From: Micromonospora sp. NBC_01796
GTDB lineage: Bacteria; Actinomycetota; Actinomycetes; Mycobacteriales; Micromonosporaceae
Reading direction: 5' to 3'
Assembly: GCF_035917455.1 (NCBI RefSeq)
Contig: NZ_CP109078.1
Coordinates: 1,240,001 to 1,304,000, forward strand
Length of the DNA stretch: 64,000 nt
Shown piece by piece: positions 1-9,462 of the stretch. The notes beneath the pieces are model-generated. The model saw only the letters and a list, made by a program, of their open reading frames with translations, had not been told where the DNA came from and searched no databases. Every line of letters begins with the position of its first letter. Position 1 is the stretch's first letter. Both the position numbers and the translations under genes were made by a program.

Positions 1-1
1 C

Positions 2-1735
2 GCCACCGTCTGGGTGGAGACGAGCTCACCCGCCGTCGCCCGGGTCCGGACCGCGTCCGGCGCCAGCGGTACGGCCGCCACGTTCACCGCCTTCGACCAC
101 CACTACGCGCTGGTGGTCGTGGAGGGGCTGACGCCGGGCAGCGCCGAACCGTACGAGGTGTGGCTCGACGACGAGCTGGTCTGGCCGCAGCCCGAGTCGA
201 AGTACCCGCCGAGCCTGATCCGTACCCGGGGCGACGACGAGACCGACCCGGTGCACCTGATCTTCGGCTCGTGCCGGGAGACCACCCAGCACGCGACCGC
301 CCGCCGACTGCCGCCGGACGCCCTCGACGCGTACGCCCGGCGGTTGATGGCCAGCGGGGACGCGGCGGCCGACCTGCCCGACCTGATGGTGCTCCTCGGC
401 GACCAGGTGTACGCGGACCAGACCTCGCCTACGGTCCGCAAGCTGCTCAGCCGCCGCCGGCACCGGCCGCACGGCGCCCCGGCCGACCAGGTGGTCAGCT
501 TCGACGAGTACACCAAGCTCTACCTGGAGTCCTGGCGCGACCCGGAGATCCGCTGGCTGCTGGCGACCGTGCCGAGCGTGATGATGTTCGACGACCACGA
601 GATCATCGACGACTGGAACACCTCGGCGCGCTGGCGGGCCGAGGTACGCGAAGAGCCCTGGTGGAACGAGCGGATCGCCAGTGGGATCGCCTCCTACTGG
701 GTCTACCAGCACCTCGGCAACCTCGACCCGGACGAGGTCGCGGCCGACCCCGTCTACGCCAAGGTCATCGCCGCCGAGGATGCCACCTCGGTCCTGCGGG
801 AGTTCGGCGAGCAGGTGGACGCGCACGTGTCCGAGGCCGCCGGCCACACCACGGGGGGCGTGGCCGGTGGCGACCCGCTCGGCGGGCCGGTACGGGTCGG
901 GCGCTACCAGTGGAGCTACGGCCTCGACATCGGCCGGACCCGGCTGGTGATGCTGGACAACCGGTGCGGCCGGGTGCTGGACCGGTCCCGGCGGTCGATG
1001 CTCTCGCCCGAGGAGTGGGCCTGGTTCGTCGACCGGGCCCACGGCCGGTACGACCACCTGGTGGTCGGTTCGTCGCTGCCCTGGCTGCTCCCGCCCGCCG
1101 TACACCACGTCGAGTCGTGGAACGAGCGGCTCGCCGACTCCCGCCGCCCCCGGGTGGCCGCGTTCGCCGAGCGGCTGCGCCGGGCCTTCGACCTGGAGCA
1201 CTGGGCCGCCTTCGACCGGTCGTTCGAGTCCCTGGCCGCCCTCTTCGCCCGGATCGGGACCGGCCGGACCGAGGATGCCGGTGCCGACGGTGGTGACGCC
1301 CCGGCGCTGGTCGGGGCGGGTCCGGCGTACCCGGCACCGGCGTCGATCAGCGTGCTCTCCGGCGACGTGCACCACTCGTACGTCGCCCGGGCGCGGTTCA
1401 CCGACGAGGTGAAGACCCCCGTACACCAGTTGACCTGTTCGCCGATCCACAACCAGGTGCCCGCGTTCATGCGCCCGCTGCTGAAGCTGGGGTGGCACCC
1501 CGGCCCGAGCGGGGCGGCGCGGGCGCTGGCCCGTACCGCCGGGGTGCGGCGGCCGGGGGTGCGCTGGCGGCGGCTGACCGGGCCGTACTTCGGCAACGCG
1601 ATCAGCAGCCTGCGGCACACCGGCCCGGCGGCCGAGGTGGTGATCGAGGGCACCGGCAAGGACGGGGTCCTGCGGGTGGTCGGCCACCAGCACCTCGCCC
1701 GGCCGACGGAGGCCGCCGGCCCGAGCCGGTCGTAG
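2..1735 (+). CDS. PhoD-like alkaline phosphatase family protein (5' end outside window)
   Basis: The reading frame is open from the first base and the residues before the first possible GTG at 14 (ATVW) continue the family's beta-rich N-terminal domain, so the true start lies upstream and 577 residues are visible. Metallophosphatase motifs are present in order: a GSCRE segment near nt 270, GDQVYAD near 400-420, FDDHEIIDDWN near 588-620 and SGDVHHSY near 1360-1380. PhoD enzymes are metal-dependent phosphodiesterases/monoesterases, generally exported, but no signal peptide can be judged here. The protein could equally be an intracellular actinobacterial PhoD paralogue. A MarR regulator follows after about 130 bp. 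Confidence 0.9.
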   Translation, partial: ATVWVETSSPAVARVRTASGASGTAATFTAFDHHYALVVVEGLTPGSAEPYEVWLDDELVWPQPESKYPPSLIRTRGDDETDPVHLIFGSCRETTQHATARRLPPDALDAYARRLMASGDAAADLPDLMVLLGDQVYADQTSPTVRKLLSRRRHRPHGAPADQVVSFDEYTKLYLESWRDPEIRWLLATVPSVMMFDDHEIIDDWNTSARWRAEVREEPWWNERIASGIASYWVYQHLGNLDPDEVAADPVYAKVIAAEDATSVLREFGEQVDAHVSEAAGHTTGGVAGGDPLGGPVRVGRYQWSYGLDIGRTRLVMLDNRCGRVLDRSRRSMLSPEEWAWFVDRAHGRYDHLVVGSSLPWLLPPAVHHVESWNERLADSRRPRVAAFAERLRRAFDLEHWAAFDRSFESLAALFARIGTGRTEDAGADGGDAPALVGAGPAYPAPASISVLSGDVHHSYVARARFTDEVKTPVHQLTCSPIHNQVPAFMRPLLKLGWHPGPSGAARALARTAGVRRPGVRWRRLTGPYFGNAISSLRHTGPAAEVVIEGTGKDGVLRVVGHQHLARPTEAAGPSRS

Positions 1736-1864
1736 GCTGATCAGGGCGGTTTCCGCCGACGGACGGTGGGCGGGCGGCGTGCGACGTGCCCGACCCGCCC
1801 CGGTCCGCGATCCGGTGGAGATCGGTGACCGGCGGACGGGGTGATCCTCCGGGGAGGGAGATCG

Positions 1865-2338
1865 GTGGCGGGCGAGCGGGGCGACGGGGACGGCAGCCGG
1901 GACACGGCCGAGCCGGAACCGCTGCGTGCGGTCGAGCACGAGCTGACCGTGCTGTTGCGCCGGGCCCGGGCGGTCTCCTGGGAGGTGGCCCGGGAGGTGC
2001 ACCCGCGCCTGGAGCCGAACGCGTACGGGCTGCTGCTCCTGCTGTTCCGGTCCGGTCCGACCCGGCTGACCGACCTGGCGGCGGAGCTGGGCATCGGCAA
2101 GGGCACGCTCAGCCGGCAGATCGCCGCCCTGGCGGAACTGGGCCTGGTACGGCGGCAACCCGACCCGGTGGACGGGCGCGCCGCCCTGCTCGACCTGACC
2201 GAGGAGGGGCAGCGCCGGTTCGCCGACGCCCGCCGTGCCCGGCAGGAGCAGTTGCACCGGGCCCTGGCCGGTTGGCCCACCGCCGACCAGGTCGAGTTCG
2301 CCCGGTTGCTGTCCCGGTACAACGCCGAGTCCCGCTGA
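1865..2338 (+). CDS. MarR family transcriptional regulator
   Basis: This 157-residue protein has a winged helix-turn-helix of the MarR type: a LTDLAAELGIGKGTLSRQI recognition region followed by a wing containing PDPVDGRAALLDLT. The GTG at 1865 was chosen because a GGGAGGGAG ribosome-binding site lies 7-8 nt upstream; an earlier GTG at 1841 lacks one. MarR proteins bind palindromes as dimers and commonly repress an adjacent transporter. The next gene is a DHA2 efflux pump with a perfect 8-bp inverted repeat in its promoter, so local repression relieved by a ligand is the likely role (inferred). Confidence 0.88.
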   Translation: MAGERGDGDGSRDTAEPEPLRAVEHELTVLLRRARAVSWEVAREVHPRLEPNAYGLLLLLFRSGPTRLTDLAAELGIGKGTLSRQIAALAELGLVRRQPDPVDGRAALLDLTEEGQRRFADARRARQEQLHRALAGWPTADQVEFARLLSRYNAESR

Positions 2339-2438
2339 ACCGTCCGGGCCTGCCGGCCGGCTCCCGCTGCCGGCTGGGAACGACCACCGGCGACAGCCGC
2401 CCCCGCTGCCGGACTGACCGATCACACTTCCCCGGCTT

Positions 2439-2471
2439 TAGTTGCCTGGGGCAACTAGTTCTGCCTAGCGT
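2439..2471 (+). promoter_or_regulatory. Candidate MarR operator overlapping the efflux-pump promoter
   Basis: TAGTTGCC at 2439-2446 and GGCAACTA at 2450-2457 form a perfect 8-bp inverted repeat with a 3-nt spacer. A possible -35 (TTGCCT, 2442-2447) lies inside the palindrome, with a possible -10 (TAGCGT, 2466-2471) 18 bp further on. Binding here would block the promoter of the DHA2 pump starting at 2544. The regulator link is inferred from adjacency. Confidence 0.6.
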
Positions 2472-2543
2472 GGGGTACGGCAACCAACCGGCGGGCGACG
2501 GCGGAACCCGCCGGGGAGAGCTATCCGCCGAAGGAACCACTCC

Positions 2544-4217
2544 ATGACCCAGGCAACCGAGCCGGCGGTCCCGGCATCCGATCCGAGCGCGGACGCGGCT
2601 CCCGGAACCCCGATGACCCACCGGCAGATCCTCGAAGCCCTCTCCGGGCTGCTGCTCGGCATGTTCGTGGCGATCCTGTCGTCGACGGTGGTCTCGAACG
2701 CCCTCCCCCGGATCATCTCCGAGCTGCACGGCACCGAGTCGTCGTACACCTGGGTGGTCACCGCGACGCTGCTGGCGCTCACCGCGACCACGCCGATCTG
2801 GGGCAAGCTCGCCGACCTCACCAGCAAGAAGATGCTGGTCCAGCTCGCCCTGGTGATCTACGTCCTCGGCTCGGTGCTGGCCGGTCTGGCCCAGACCACC
2901 GGCGAACTGATCGCCTGCCGGGCCGTGCAGGGCGTCGGCGCCGGGGGCCTCACCGCGCTCGCCCAGATCATCCTGGCCGCGATGATCGCGCCCCGGCAGC
3001 GCGGCCGGTACAGCGGCTACCTCGGCGCGGTCCTCGCCCTCGGCACCATCGGCGGACCGCTGATCGGCGGCGTCATCGTCGACACCTCGTGGCTCGGCTG
3101 GCGCTGGTGCTTCTACGTCGGGGTGCCGTTCGCGGTGGCCGCGATCGTGGTGCTGCAGAAGACCCTGAACCTCCCGGTGGTCACCCGCAAGGTCAAGATC
3201 GACTACCTCGGCGCGACGCTGATCGCCGCATCGGTCTCGCTGCTGCTCATCTGGGTCTCACTCGCCGGCAACAGCTTCGCCTGGCTGGCCTGGCAGACCC
3301 CGGTGATGGTGCTCGGCGCGGTCGCCCTCGGCGCCCTCGCCCTGCTGGTCGAGTCCCGGGCCACCGAGCCGATCATCCCGCTGCACCTGTTCCGCTCCCG
3401 GACCGTCACCCTGGCCACCCTCGCCAGCGTCGCGGTCGGCGTGGCCATCTACGGCGCCTCCGTCTTCCTCGGCCAGTACTTCCAGATCAGCCGGGGCGAG
3501 AGCCCCACCCGGGCCGGGCTGATGACCCTGCCGATGATCCTCGGACTGCTCGTCGCCTCGACCCTCACCGGACGCCTGATCACCCGTACCGGGCGGTGGA
3601 AGCGTTACCTGGTCAGCGGCGCGGTCCTGCTCACCGTCGGTTTCGCCCTGATGGGCACGATCCGCGCCGACACCAGCTTCCCGCTGATGAGCGTTTACAT
3701 GGCCGTGCTGGGTATCGGACTCGGCATGACCATGCAGAACCTGGTACTCGCGGTCCAGAACACGGTCCCGGTCCGCGAACTCGGCGCGGCCAGCTCCCTG
3801 GTCGCGTTCTCCCGCAGCCTGGGCGGCGCGGTCGGGGTCTCCGCGCTCGGTGCGCTACTCGGACACCGGGTCGCCGGCTACCTAGCCGACGGGTTCGGCA
3901 ACCTCGGGGTGGCCGCACCCGACAGCGGTGGCGCGATCCCGAACGTGGCCACCCTGCCCGGCCCGATCCGTGCCGTCGTGGAGATCGCGTACGGTCACGG
4001 AGCAGGCGATATCTTCCTGACCGCGGCACCCTTCGCGCTGATCACCCTGGTCGCGGTCATCTTCATCAAGGAGGTCCCGTTGCGTCAGCAGAGCGGCACC
4101 GACCCGTCCGGCACGGGCACACCCGGGCCCGGCGGCCAGCACCGGCCGGGAACCCACGAGTCCGGCGGCCAGCTCCGTCCGGGGACGGCCACCGCCGCGC
4201 CGGGAGCGGTCCGATGA
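2544..4217 (+). CDS. DHA2-family MFS drug efflux transporter
   Basis: The 557-residue polytopic protein has about 14 hydrophobic segments, the size and arrangement of EmrB/QacA-type proton-drug antiporters in the plasma membrane. A motif-A-like WGKLADLTSKK lies after the second segment, followed by CRAVQGVGAGG and APRQRGRYSG loops typical of the family. The N-terminus is a hydrophilic 25-residue stretch and the C-terminal tail is Gly/Pro/Thr-rich. It is preceded by a palindrome and a MarR gene, and its stop overlaps the start of the next gene by 4 nt (ATGA), so the stress protein is probably co-translated. The substrate cannot be deduced. Confidence 0.9.
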   Translation: MTQATEPAVPASDPSADAAPGTPMTHRQILEALSGLLLGMFVAILSSTVVSNALPRIISELHGTESSYTWVVTATLLALTATTPIWGKLADLTSKKMLVQLALVIYVLGSVLAGLAQTTGELIACRAVQGVGAGGLTALAQIILAAMIAPRQRGRYSGYLGAVLALGTIGGPLIGGVIVDTSWLGWRWCFYVGVPFAVAAIVVLQKTLNLPVVTRKVKIDYLGATLIAASVSLLLIWVSLAGNSFAWLAWQTPVMVLGAVALGALALLVESRATEPIIPLHLFRSRTVTLATLASVAVGVAIYGASVFLGQYFQISRGESPTRAGLMTLPMILGLLVASTLTGRLITRTGRWKRYLVSGAVLLTVGFALMGTIRADTSFPLMSVYMAVLGIGLGMTMQNLVLAVQNTVPVRELGAASSLVAFSRSLGGAVGVSALGALLGHRVAGYLADGFGNLGVAAPDSGGAIPNVATLPGPIRAVVEIAYGHGAGDIFLTAAPFALITLVAVIFIKEVPLRQQSGTDPSGTGTPGPGGQHRPGTHESGGQLRPGTATAAPGAVR

Positions 4218-4744
4218 CCGTCGAACCCGCCGACCAACCGGCGTACGACCCGCCCCGGACCGAGCAGCCCGACCGGGTACGGTACGGCCCGGCCACCGCC
4301 CCGTCACCGTTCGAACGCGGTACGGACGGCCCGAAGGTGGTGCTCGCCGGGGTCGACGGTTCGGTCACCTCGATGCGGGCGGTCGCGTACGCCGCCGGCC
4401 TGGCCCGCCGGCAGAACAGCGAACTGGTGGTGGTCTTCGTGGCCGCCCCGTCCGTACTCGCCGGACTGACACCGGGGATCGGCAGCCAGGTGCAGGACGC
4501 CCTGGACGAGCTGGGCGCCGAGCTGCGTCACGAGGTCGGCAGCGCCGCCGAGGAACTGGGTGTACCGCTGACCTTCCTCGGCCGCCGCGGTGACCCGTAC
4601 GCCGAACTGCGTACGGTCGCCGACGAGATGCGGGCCGACATGGTCGTGGTCGGTGCCTCCACCCAGGCCGGTCACCGCCTGGTCGGCTCGATCGCCACCC
4701 GCCTGGTCAAATCCGGCCACTGGCCCGTAACCGTCGTCCCGTAG
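4214..4744 (+). CDS. Universal stress protein (UspA domain)
   Basis: This is a 176-residue protein with one UspA domain from about residue 40 (KVVLAGVDGSVTSMRAVAYA) to the C-terminus. The ATP-binding-type signature G-x2-G-x9-G-S is approximated by VVGASTQAGHRLVGS with the terminal HWPVTVVP. The ATG overlaps the stop of the efflux pump by 4 nt, which sets the start. The first 35 residues are a hydrophilic extension. USPs bind nucleotides and modulate stress survival; the coupling to a drug pump suggests a stress-linked operon, but no specific role can be assigned. Confidence 0.9.
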   Translation: MTVEPADQPAYDPPRTEQPDRVRYGPATAPSPFERGTDGPKVVLAGVDGSVTSMRAVAYAAGLARRQNSELVVVFVAAPSVLAGLTPGIGSQVQDALDELGAELRHEVGSAAEELGVPLTFLGRRGDPYAELRTVADEMRADMVVVGASTQAGHRLVGSIATRLVKSGHWPVTVVP

Positions 4745-4770
4745 TCCCCGCGCCCCCTCCCCCGCCTGGC

Positions 4771-4832
4771 GCCTCTTGTAGAGAAAGAGTGGTAATTCCG
4801 GCCCGGATTGCCACTCTTTCTCTACAGGAGGC
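4771..4832. repeat. Dispersed hairpin repeat, copy 1 (probable bidirectional terminator)
   Basis: TGTAGAGAAAGAGTGG at 4777-4792 pairs perfectly with CCACTCTTTCTCTACA at 4811-4826. Outer bases extend the stem to 4771/4832 with one G-T pair, and inner bases add a few more pairs. The element lies between two convergent genes (universal stress protein and HAD hydrolase). Related copies occur at 26626-26683 and 47833-47886. Confidence 0.85.
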
Positions 4833-4880
4833 CCCTGCGCGGACGCGGCAGCGCGGCGCAGGGGGAGGGCGACGCAGGGG

Positions 4881-5501
4881 TCAGGGGGTGAGGGCGGCGC
4901 GGAGGTAGGGGAGGTCGGCGGGGCTGGTCCAGCGGTGGGCCGGCAGGCCGGCGGCACGGGCTCCGCGTACGGAGCGGTCGTCGTCGTCCACGAACAGAAC
5001 CCGGCGGGGCGGGGTGGCGAGCGCCTCGCAGGCGGTACGGAAGTACTCGGGAGCCGGCTTGTGCACCCCGAGTACGGACGAGTTGAGGACCAGGTCCACC
5101 TCGTCCACCAGGTTCAGCTCGGCCAGATCCGCGTCGAGCCGGTCGGTGGCGTTGGTTGCCAGTCCAACCCGTACGCCGCCCGCGCGCACCTCCCGGACGA
5201 ACGCGAGGACCTCCTGGTCGACCTCGCCCCGGTACGCCTGCCACTGGTCGACGGCGGCCAGCGCCCGCTCCCGGCTGCCGGCCGGTTCGGCCAGCGCGTC
5301 CGCTACCCCGGCCATCCAGTCCAGGTGACTGATCTGACCGGTGACCGCCGGCTGGAGCAGAGACCAGCGCATCGCGGTGTCGAGCAGCGCGCCGGCCGGG
5401 AGGCCGAACTCCCGCTCCACCGCCTCGTTGACCGCCGGATCCCACCGTCGCAGTACCCCGTCGAGGTCGACCAGCAGTGCCGTCGCCTTTTCCCGAGCCA
5501 T
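4881..5501 (-). CDS. HAD superfamily hydrolase
   Basis: This 206-residue protein has the HAD core. Motif I is LLVDLDGVLRR at residues 9-19, with the nucleophile Asp in DLDG. Motif II is around LATNAT, and a motif III/IV region carries KPAPEYF then VLFVDDDDRSVRGA. It resembles small phosphatases of the phosphoglycolate phosphatase/epoxide-hydrolase-N type, and the substrate is unknown. Its ATG shares one base with the smc stop codon (TGATG), so it is translationally coupled downstream of smc. On its 3' side lies a dispersed hairpin repeat separating it from the convergent stress-protein gene. Confidence 0.88.
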   Translation of the reverse strand: MAREKATALLVDLDGVLRRWDPAVNEAVEREFGLPAGALLDTAMRWSLLQPAVTGQISHLDWMAGVADALAEPAGSRERALAAVDQWQAYRGEVDQEVLAFVREVRAGGVRVGLATNATDRLDADLAELNLVDEVDLVLNSSVLGVHKPAPEYFRTACEALATPPRRVLFVDDDDRSVRGARAAGLPAHRWTSPADLPYLRAALTP

Positions 5502-8500
5502 CAGTCCTCTTCCCTGCTGAGCCGCTGGCTGATCACCTCGGTGACCCCGTTGCGCATGGTGACGCCGTACAGCGCGTCGGCCACTTCCATGGTGCGCTTC
5601 TGGTGGGTGATGATAATGAGCTGGCTCTTCTCCCTGAGCTGCGCCATCAGGGTGATCAGGCGACCGAGGTTGACGTCGTCGAGCGCCGCCTCCACCTCGT
5701 CCATGATGTAGAACGGGCTGGGCCGGGCGCGGAAGATCGCCACCAGCATGGCGACGGCGGTCAGCGACCGCTCCCCGCCGGAGAGCAGCGACAACCGCTT
5801 GATCTTCTTGCCGGGCGGGCGGGCCTCGACCTCGACGCCGGTGGTGAGCAGGTCGTCCGGCTCGGTGAGGATCAGCCGTCCCTCGCCGCCGGGGAAGAGG
5901 ACGGTGAAGACCTGCTCGAACTCGCGGGCGGTGTCGGCGAACGCGCTGGCGAAGACCTCGAGGATCCGGTCGTCCACGTCCTTGACCACGGTGAGCAGGT
6001 CACGGCGGGTGGCCTTGAGGTCTTCGAGCTGCTCGGAGAGGAACTTGAACCGCTCTTCGAGGGCGGCGAACTCCTCCAGGGCGAGCGGGTTGACCTTGCC
6101 CAGCAGGGCCAGTTCCCGTTCGGCCTTGGCGGCCCGCTTCTCCTGCACCGGGCGCTCGAACGGCACCGGCTCGGGCACCGGCGTACCGTCCCGCTCGGCC
6201 ATGGCTACGTCCGCCGGGGTGGGCGGGACCAGCTGCTGCGGTCCGTACTCGCTGATCAGCGTCTCCACGTCGAGGGCGAAGTCCTCGGCGGCCTTGATTT
6301 CGAGCTGCTCGATCCGCATCCGTTGTTCGGCTCGGGCCACCTCGTCCCGGTGCACCGCGCTGGTCAGCCGCTCGAGGTCGGCGCCGAGCCGCTTGGCCGC
6401 GCCCCGTACCTCCTGCAGCTCTGCCTCGCGGGAGGCGCGGGCGCGGGCGACCTCGTCGCGGGTCCGCTCGGCGGCGGTGAGGGAGGCCACCACCCGGGTG
6501 AGCGCCTCGCGGGCGCCGTACTCGACCGCGCGGGCGATCCCGGCCCCACGGGTACGCGCGGCCCGGCGGGCGGCGGCCCGCTCGCGGGCGGCCCGTTCGG
6601 CGTTCGCCTGCCGGACCAGGGAGTCGGCCCGGCCGGCGATGGCGGCGACCCGTTCCTCGGCGGTACGGACGGCGAGCCGGACCTCCATCTCGTTCTGCCG
6701 GGCGGGCGGCAGGTAGCGGGCGAGTTCGTCGCGTTCCTCGGTGGACGGTTCGGCGTCGATCGGGGTGACCTCGGCCAGCCGCAGCCGCTCCTCCAACTCG
6801 GCGAGCCCGGCGAGGTCCTGGTCGCGGGCCTCTTCGGCCTTGGCCCGGGACTGACCCAGCCGGTCGGTTTCGGCCTTGGCGGAGCGGGCGGCGGCGCCGA
6901 GTTCGGCGAGCCGGCGGGCGGCGGCGTTGCGCTGGCCCTCGGCCTCCCGCTTGACGGCCGCGGCGGCGGTGACGGCGTCCTTGCGTTCGGCCACCTCGGC
7001 TCGGGCGTCGGCGAGCTGGCCGGTGAGTTCGGCGATGGTCGCCTCGGCGGTGAGCCGGTTGGTCCGGGCCTCCTCGACGGCGGCCTGGACCTCGATGAAA
7101 CTCGGTGCCTTGGCCGAGCCGCCGGCCGCGGCGTAGGCGCCGACCACGTCACCGTCCGGGGTGACCGCGCGCAGCTCCGGGTTCGCGCCGACCAGCCGGG
7201 TCGCCGCCTCAAGGTCGTCGACGAGTACGACGTCACGCAGCGCCCGGTGCACCGCCGGGCGGATCTCCTCCGGGGCGCCGACCAGGTCGGGCGCCCAGCG
7301 GGCACCGTCGGGCAGGGCGGGGCGGAGCGCGTCCAGTGAGCCGATCATGCCGGGTCCGGCGGCACCGCCGACCAGGAGACTGGCCCGGCCGGCGTCCTGG
7401 ATCTTGAGCAGCCGCATCGCCTCGGCTGCCTCGTCCACCCCGCTGACCGCGACCGCGTCGGCGAGCGCACCGAGCGCGGCGGCCAGCGCGGCCTCGTTTC
7501 CCGGCGCGACGGTCAGCATCCCGGCCAGCCCGCCGAGCAGCCCAGGCACCTGGTCGGCGCGGGCCAGCAGCGCCCCGGCACCGTCCTTGCGGCGCAGCCC
7601 CATGGCCAGCGCCTCCTCGCGCGCCTTCCAGGTCGCCGCGTCCTTCTCTGCCCGGCGCTCGGCATCCGACAGCGCCCGTACGGTCGCGTTCGCGGCCTCG
7701 TGCGCGGCCTGCGCCTCGGCGTGCCGGGCGTCGAGGTCGACGTTGTCCCGCTCGGCCGCGGTCGACTGGGCGGCCACCGCGTCCACCTCGGCCTGTGCCC
7801 GTTCCGCCCGCCCCTGGGCGTCGGTGTGCGCGGCGGCCAACCGGGCGATCTCCTCTGCCGCGGTCCCGGTACGGGCCCGCGCCGAGTTGACCTGACCGGT
7901 GAGCCGGGCCAGCCCCTCCCGCCGGTCGGCGATCGCCTTGGCGGCGGTGACCAGCGCCCGTTCCGCCTCGGCGAGCTGCCGTTCGAGCTGCTGGCGGTTC
8001 TCCACCGCCTCGGCCAGGCGGATCTGGTCGTCGGTGAGGGCGGCGCGCAGTTCCGCCTCGTGCTCCCGGACCGTCTCCGCCTCGGCGGCGAGCTGGTCCG
8101 GGTCCCGGCCGGGTCGTTCGTCGTCCGGGGTGGCGCTCAGGTGCCGGAGCCGTTCCCGGGCGAGCTGTTCGGTGGAGCGGAACCGCTCCTGCAACGCGGA
8201 GAGCTTGTACCAGGTCTCCTGGGCCCGGGTGAGCAGCGGCGCGTCCTCGGCGAGCGCCTCCTCCAGTTCACCGAGGCGCCGCTGGACCTCGGTGTGCTCC
8301 GCCTCGACCTGCTCCCGCCGGTCCCGCAGGGCGGCCTCGTCGGCGATCTCCTTGTCCAGGGTCGTACGCAGGGTGGCGAGGTCGTCGGCGAGCAGCCGCA
8401 GCCGGGCGTCACGCAGGTTGGACTGGATCGCGGCGGCCCGGCGGGCCACCTCGGCCTGCCGGCCCAGGGGCTTGAGCTGGCGGCGCAACTCGGCGGTCAG

Positions 8501-9079
8501 GTCGTTGAGCCGGTTGAGGTTGGTCTGCATCGCGTCCAGCTTGCGCAGCGCCTTTTCCTTGCGCTTGCGATGCTTCAGTACGCCGGCCGCCTCCTCGATG
8601 AACGCGCGCCGGTCCTCCGGCTTGGCGTGCAGTACGGCGTCGAGCTGGCCCTGTCCGACGATGACGTGCATCTCTCGCCCGATGCCGGAGTCGGAGAGAA
8701 GTTCCTGGATGTCGAGCAACCGGCAGGAGTTGCCGTTGATCTCGTACTCGCTCTCGCCGGAGCGGAACATCCGACGGGTGATCGACACCTCGGTGTAGTC
8801 GATCGGCAGGGCACCGTCGGTATTGTCGATGGTGAGTGTCACCTCGGCCCGGCCCAGTGGCGCCCGACCGGCGGTGCCGGCGAAGATGACGTCCTCCATC
8901 TTGCCGCCCCGCAGCGCCTTGGCGCTGTGCTCGCCGAGCACCCAGGCGATGGCGTCGACGACGTTCGACTTGCCGGAGCCGTTCGGGCCCACCACACAGG
9001 TGATGCCCGGTTCCAGCCGGAGCGTCGTCGCGGAGGCGAAGGACTTGAAACCCTTCACCGTCAGGCTCTTCAGATACAC
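5501..9079 (-). CDS. smc: Chromosome segregation ATPase SMC
   Basis: The 1192-residue protein is full length for bacterial SMC. The N-terminal ATPase half carries Walker A GPNGSGKS (31-38). Two long Glu/Arg/Ala-rich coiled coils flank a globular hinge at about 490-660. The C-terminal half carries the signature LSGGE (1099-1103) and Walker B FYIMDEVEAALDD with the acidic pair at 1127-1128. It forms the dimeric core of the SMC-ScpAB condensin on the nucleoid. The start is GTG at 9079, with AGGA about 9 nt upstream. The downstream HAD gene is coupled. The strand opposite smc contains several very long open frames that are composition artefacts. Confidence 0.98.
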   Translation of the reverse strand: MYLKSLTVKGFKSFASATTLRLEPGITCVVGPNGSGKSNVVDAIAWVLGEHSAKALRGGKMEDVIFAGTAGRAPLGRAEVTLTIDNTDGALPIDYTEVSITRRMFRSGESEYEINGNSCRLLDIQELLSDSGIGREMHVIVGQGQLDAVLHAKPEDRRAFIEEAAGVLKHRKRKEKALRKLDAMQTNLNRLNDLTAELRRQLKPLGRQAEVARRAAAIQSNLRDARLRLLADDLATLRTTLDKEIADEAALRDRREQVEAEHTEVQRRLGELEEALAEDAPLLTRAQETWYKLSALQERFRSTEQLARERLRHLSATPDDERPGRDPDQLAAEAETVREHEAELRAALTDDQIRLAEAVENRQQLERQLAEAERALVTAAKAIADRREGLARLTGQVNSARARTGTAAEEIARLAAAHTDAQGRAERAQAEVDAVAAQSTAAERDNVDLDARHAEAQAAHEAANATVRALSDAERRAEKDAATWKAREEALAMGLRRKDGAGALLARADQVPGLLGGLAGMLTVAPGNEAALAAALGALADAVAVSGVDEAAEAMRLLKIQDAGRASLLVGGAAGPGMIGSLDALRPALPDGARWAPDLVGAPEEIRPAVHRALRDVVLVDDLEAATRLVGANPELRAVTPDGDVVGAYAAAGGSAKAPSFIEVQAAVEEARTNRLTAEATIAELTGQLADARAEVAERKDAVTAAAAVKREAEGQRNAAARRLAELGAAARSAKAETDRLGQSRAKAEEARDQDLAGLAELEERLRLAEVTPIDAEPSTEERDELARYLPPARQNEMEVRLAVRTAEERVAAIAGRADSLVRQANAERAARERAAARRAARTRGAGIARAVEYGAREALTRVVASLTAAERTRDEVARARASREAELQEVRGAAKRLGADLERLTSAVHRDEVARAEQRMRIEQLEIKAAEDFALDVETLISEYGPQQLVPPTPADVAMAERDGTPVPEPVPFERPVQEKRAAKAERELALLGKVNPLALEEFAALEERFKFLSEQLEDLKATRRDLLTVVKDVDDRILEVFASAFADTAREFEQVFTVLFPGGEGRLILTEPDDLLTTGVEVEARPPGKKIKRLSLLSGGERSLTAVAMLVAIFRARPSPFYIMDEVEAALDDVNLGRLITLMAQLREKSQLIIITHQKRTMEVADALYGVTMRNGVTEVISQRLSREED

Positions 9080-9365
9080 GTTGCCGATCCTCGTCCGACG
9101 TGAGCGCCGGTCTGTCGGGCAGCCGTACCGAGCATCCGGCCACCGGGACTCGTCACCACCGCGGTCGTCGGGGCCGGCCGGCCGCTCCCGGCTGCGGGGA
9201 CCTGGTCAACCCGCAGCGTAACCCGAACCGGTGTGTCGGCCGACGCGGCACACGCTCCCGAGCGCGTCGGATGCCTGGCAGCGGCCCTCCGGGTGGACCA
9301 TCACCGGAGTACGCCGTCACGGACGGTGATTTTCGCCCGGTGAGGTGCACGACTCTTTCCGGACA

Positions 9366-9400
9366 AAAAGATGCGCGCCGCCACAAATGTGTCGGCGCGC
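9366..9400 (-). terminator. Intrinsic terminator of the 64-residue gene
   Basis: On the minus strand an 8-bp GC stem (GCGCGCCG at 9373-9380 with CGGCGCGC at 9393-9400, extended by inner pairs) is followed by a run of five T (complement of 9365-9369). It lies about 60 bp past the stop of the small gene at 9463. The remaining intergenic bases 9080-9364 show no convincing gene; a 77-codon open frame at 9153-9386 has an arbitrary, proline/arginine-rich translation. Confidence 0.8.
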
Positions 9401-9462
9401 GGTCGGTGCTGGTGCGTTTCAGCCGTACAGGCGGTGGACGCCGGTCCCCGGCGTCCGCACGC

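Noticed and set aside
26-2425. Very long open frame on the minus strand (799 codons), and similar ones opposite smc (5477-7339), recG (22064-24262) and ppk (36962-39241)
   Set aside because: They lie opposite clear genes and have Arg/Pro/Gly-rich or repetitive translations without domains; high-GC codon bias keeps the antisense frames open.
9153-9386. 77-codon minus-strand frame between smc and the 64-residue gene
   Set aside because: No conserved pattern, no ribosome-binding site, and it runs into the terminator hairpin of the neighbouring gene.
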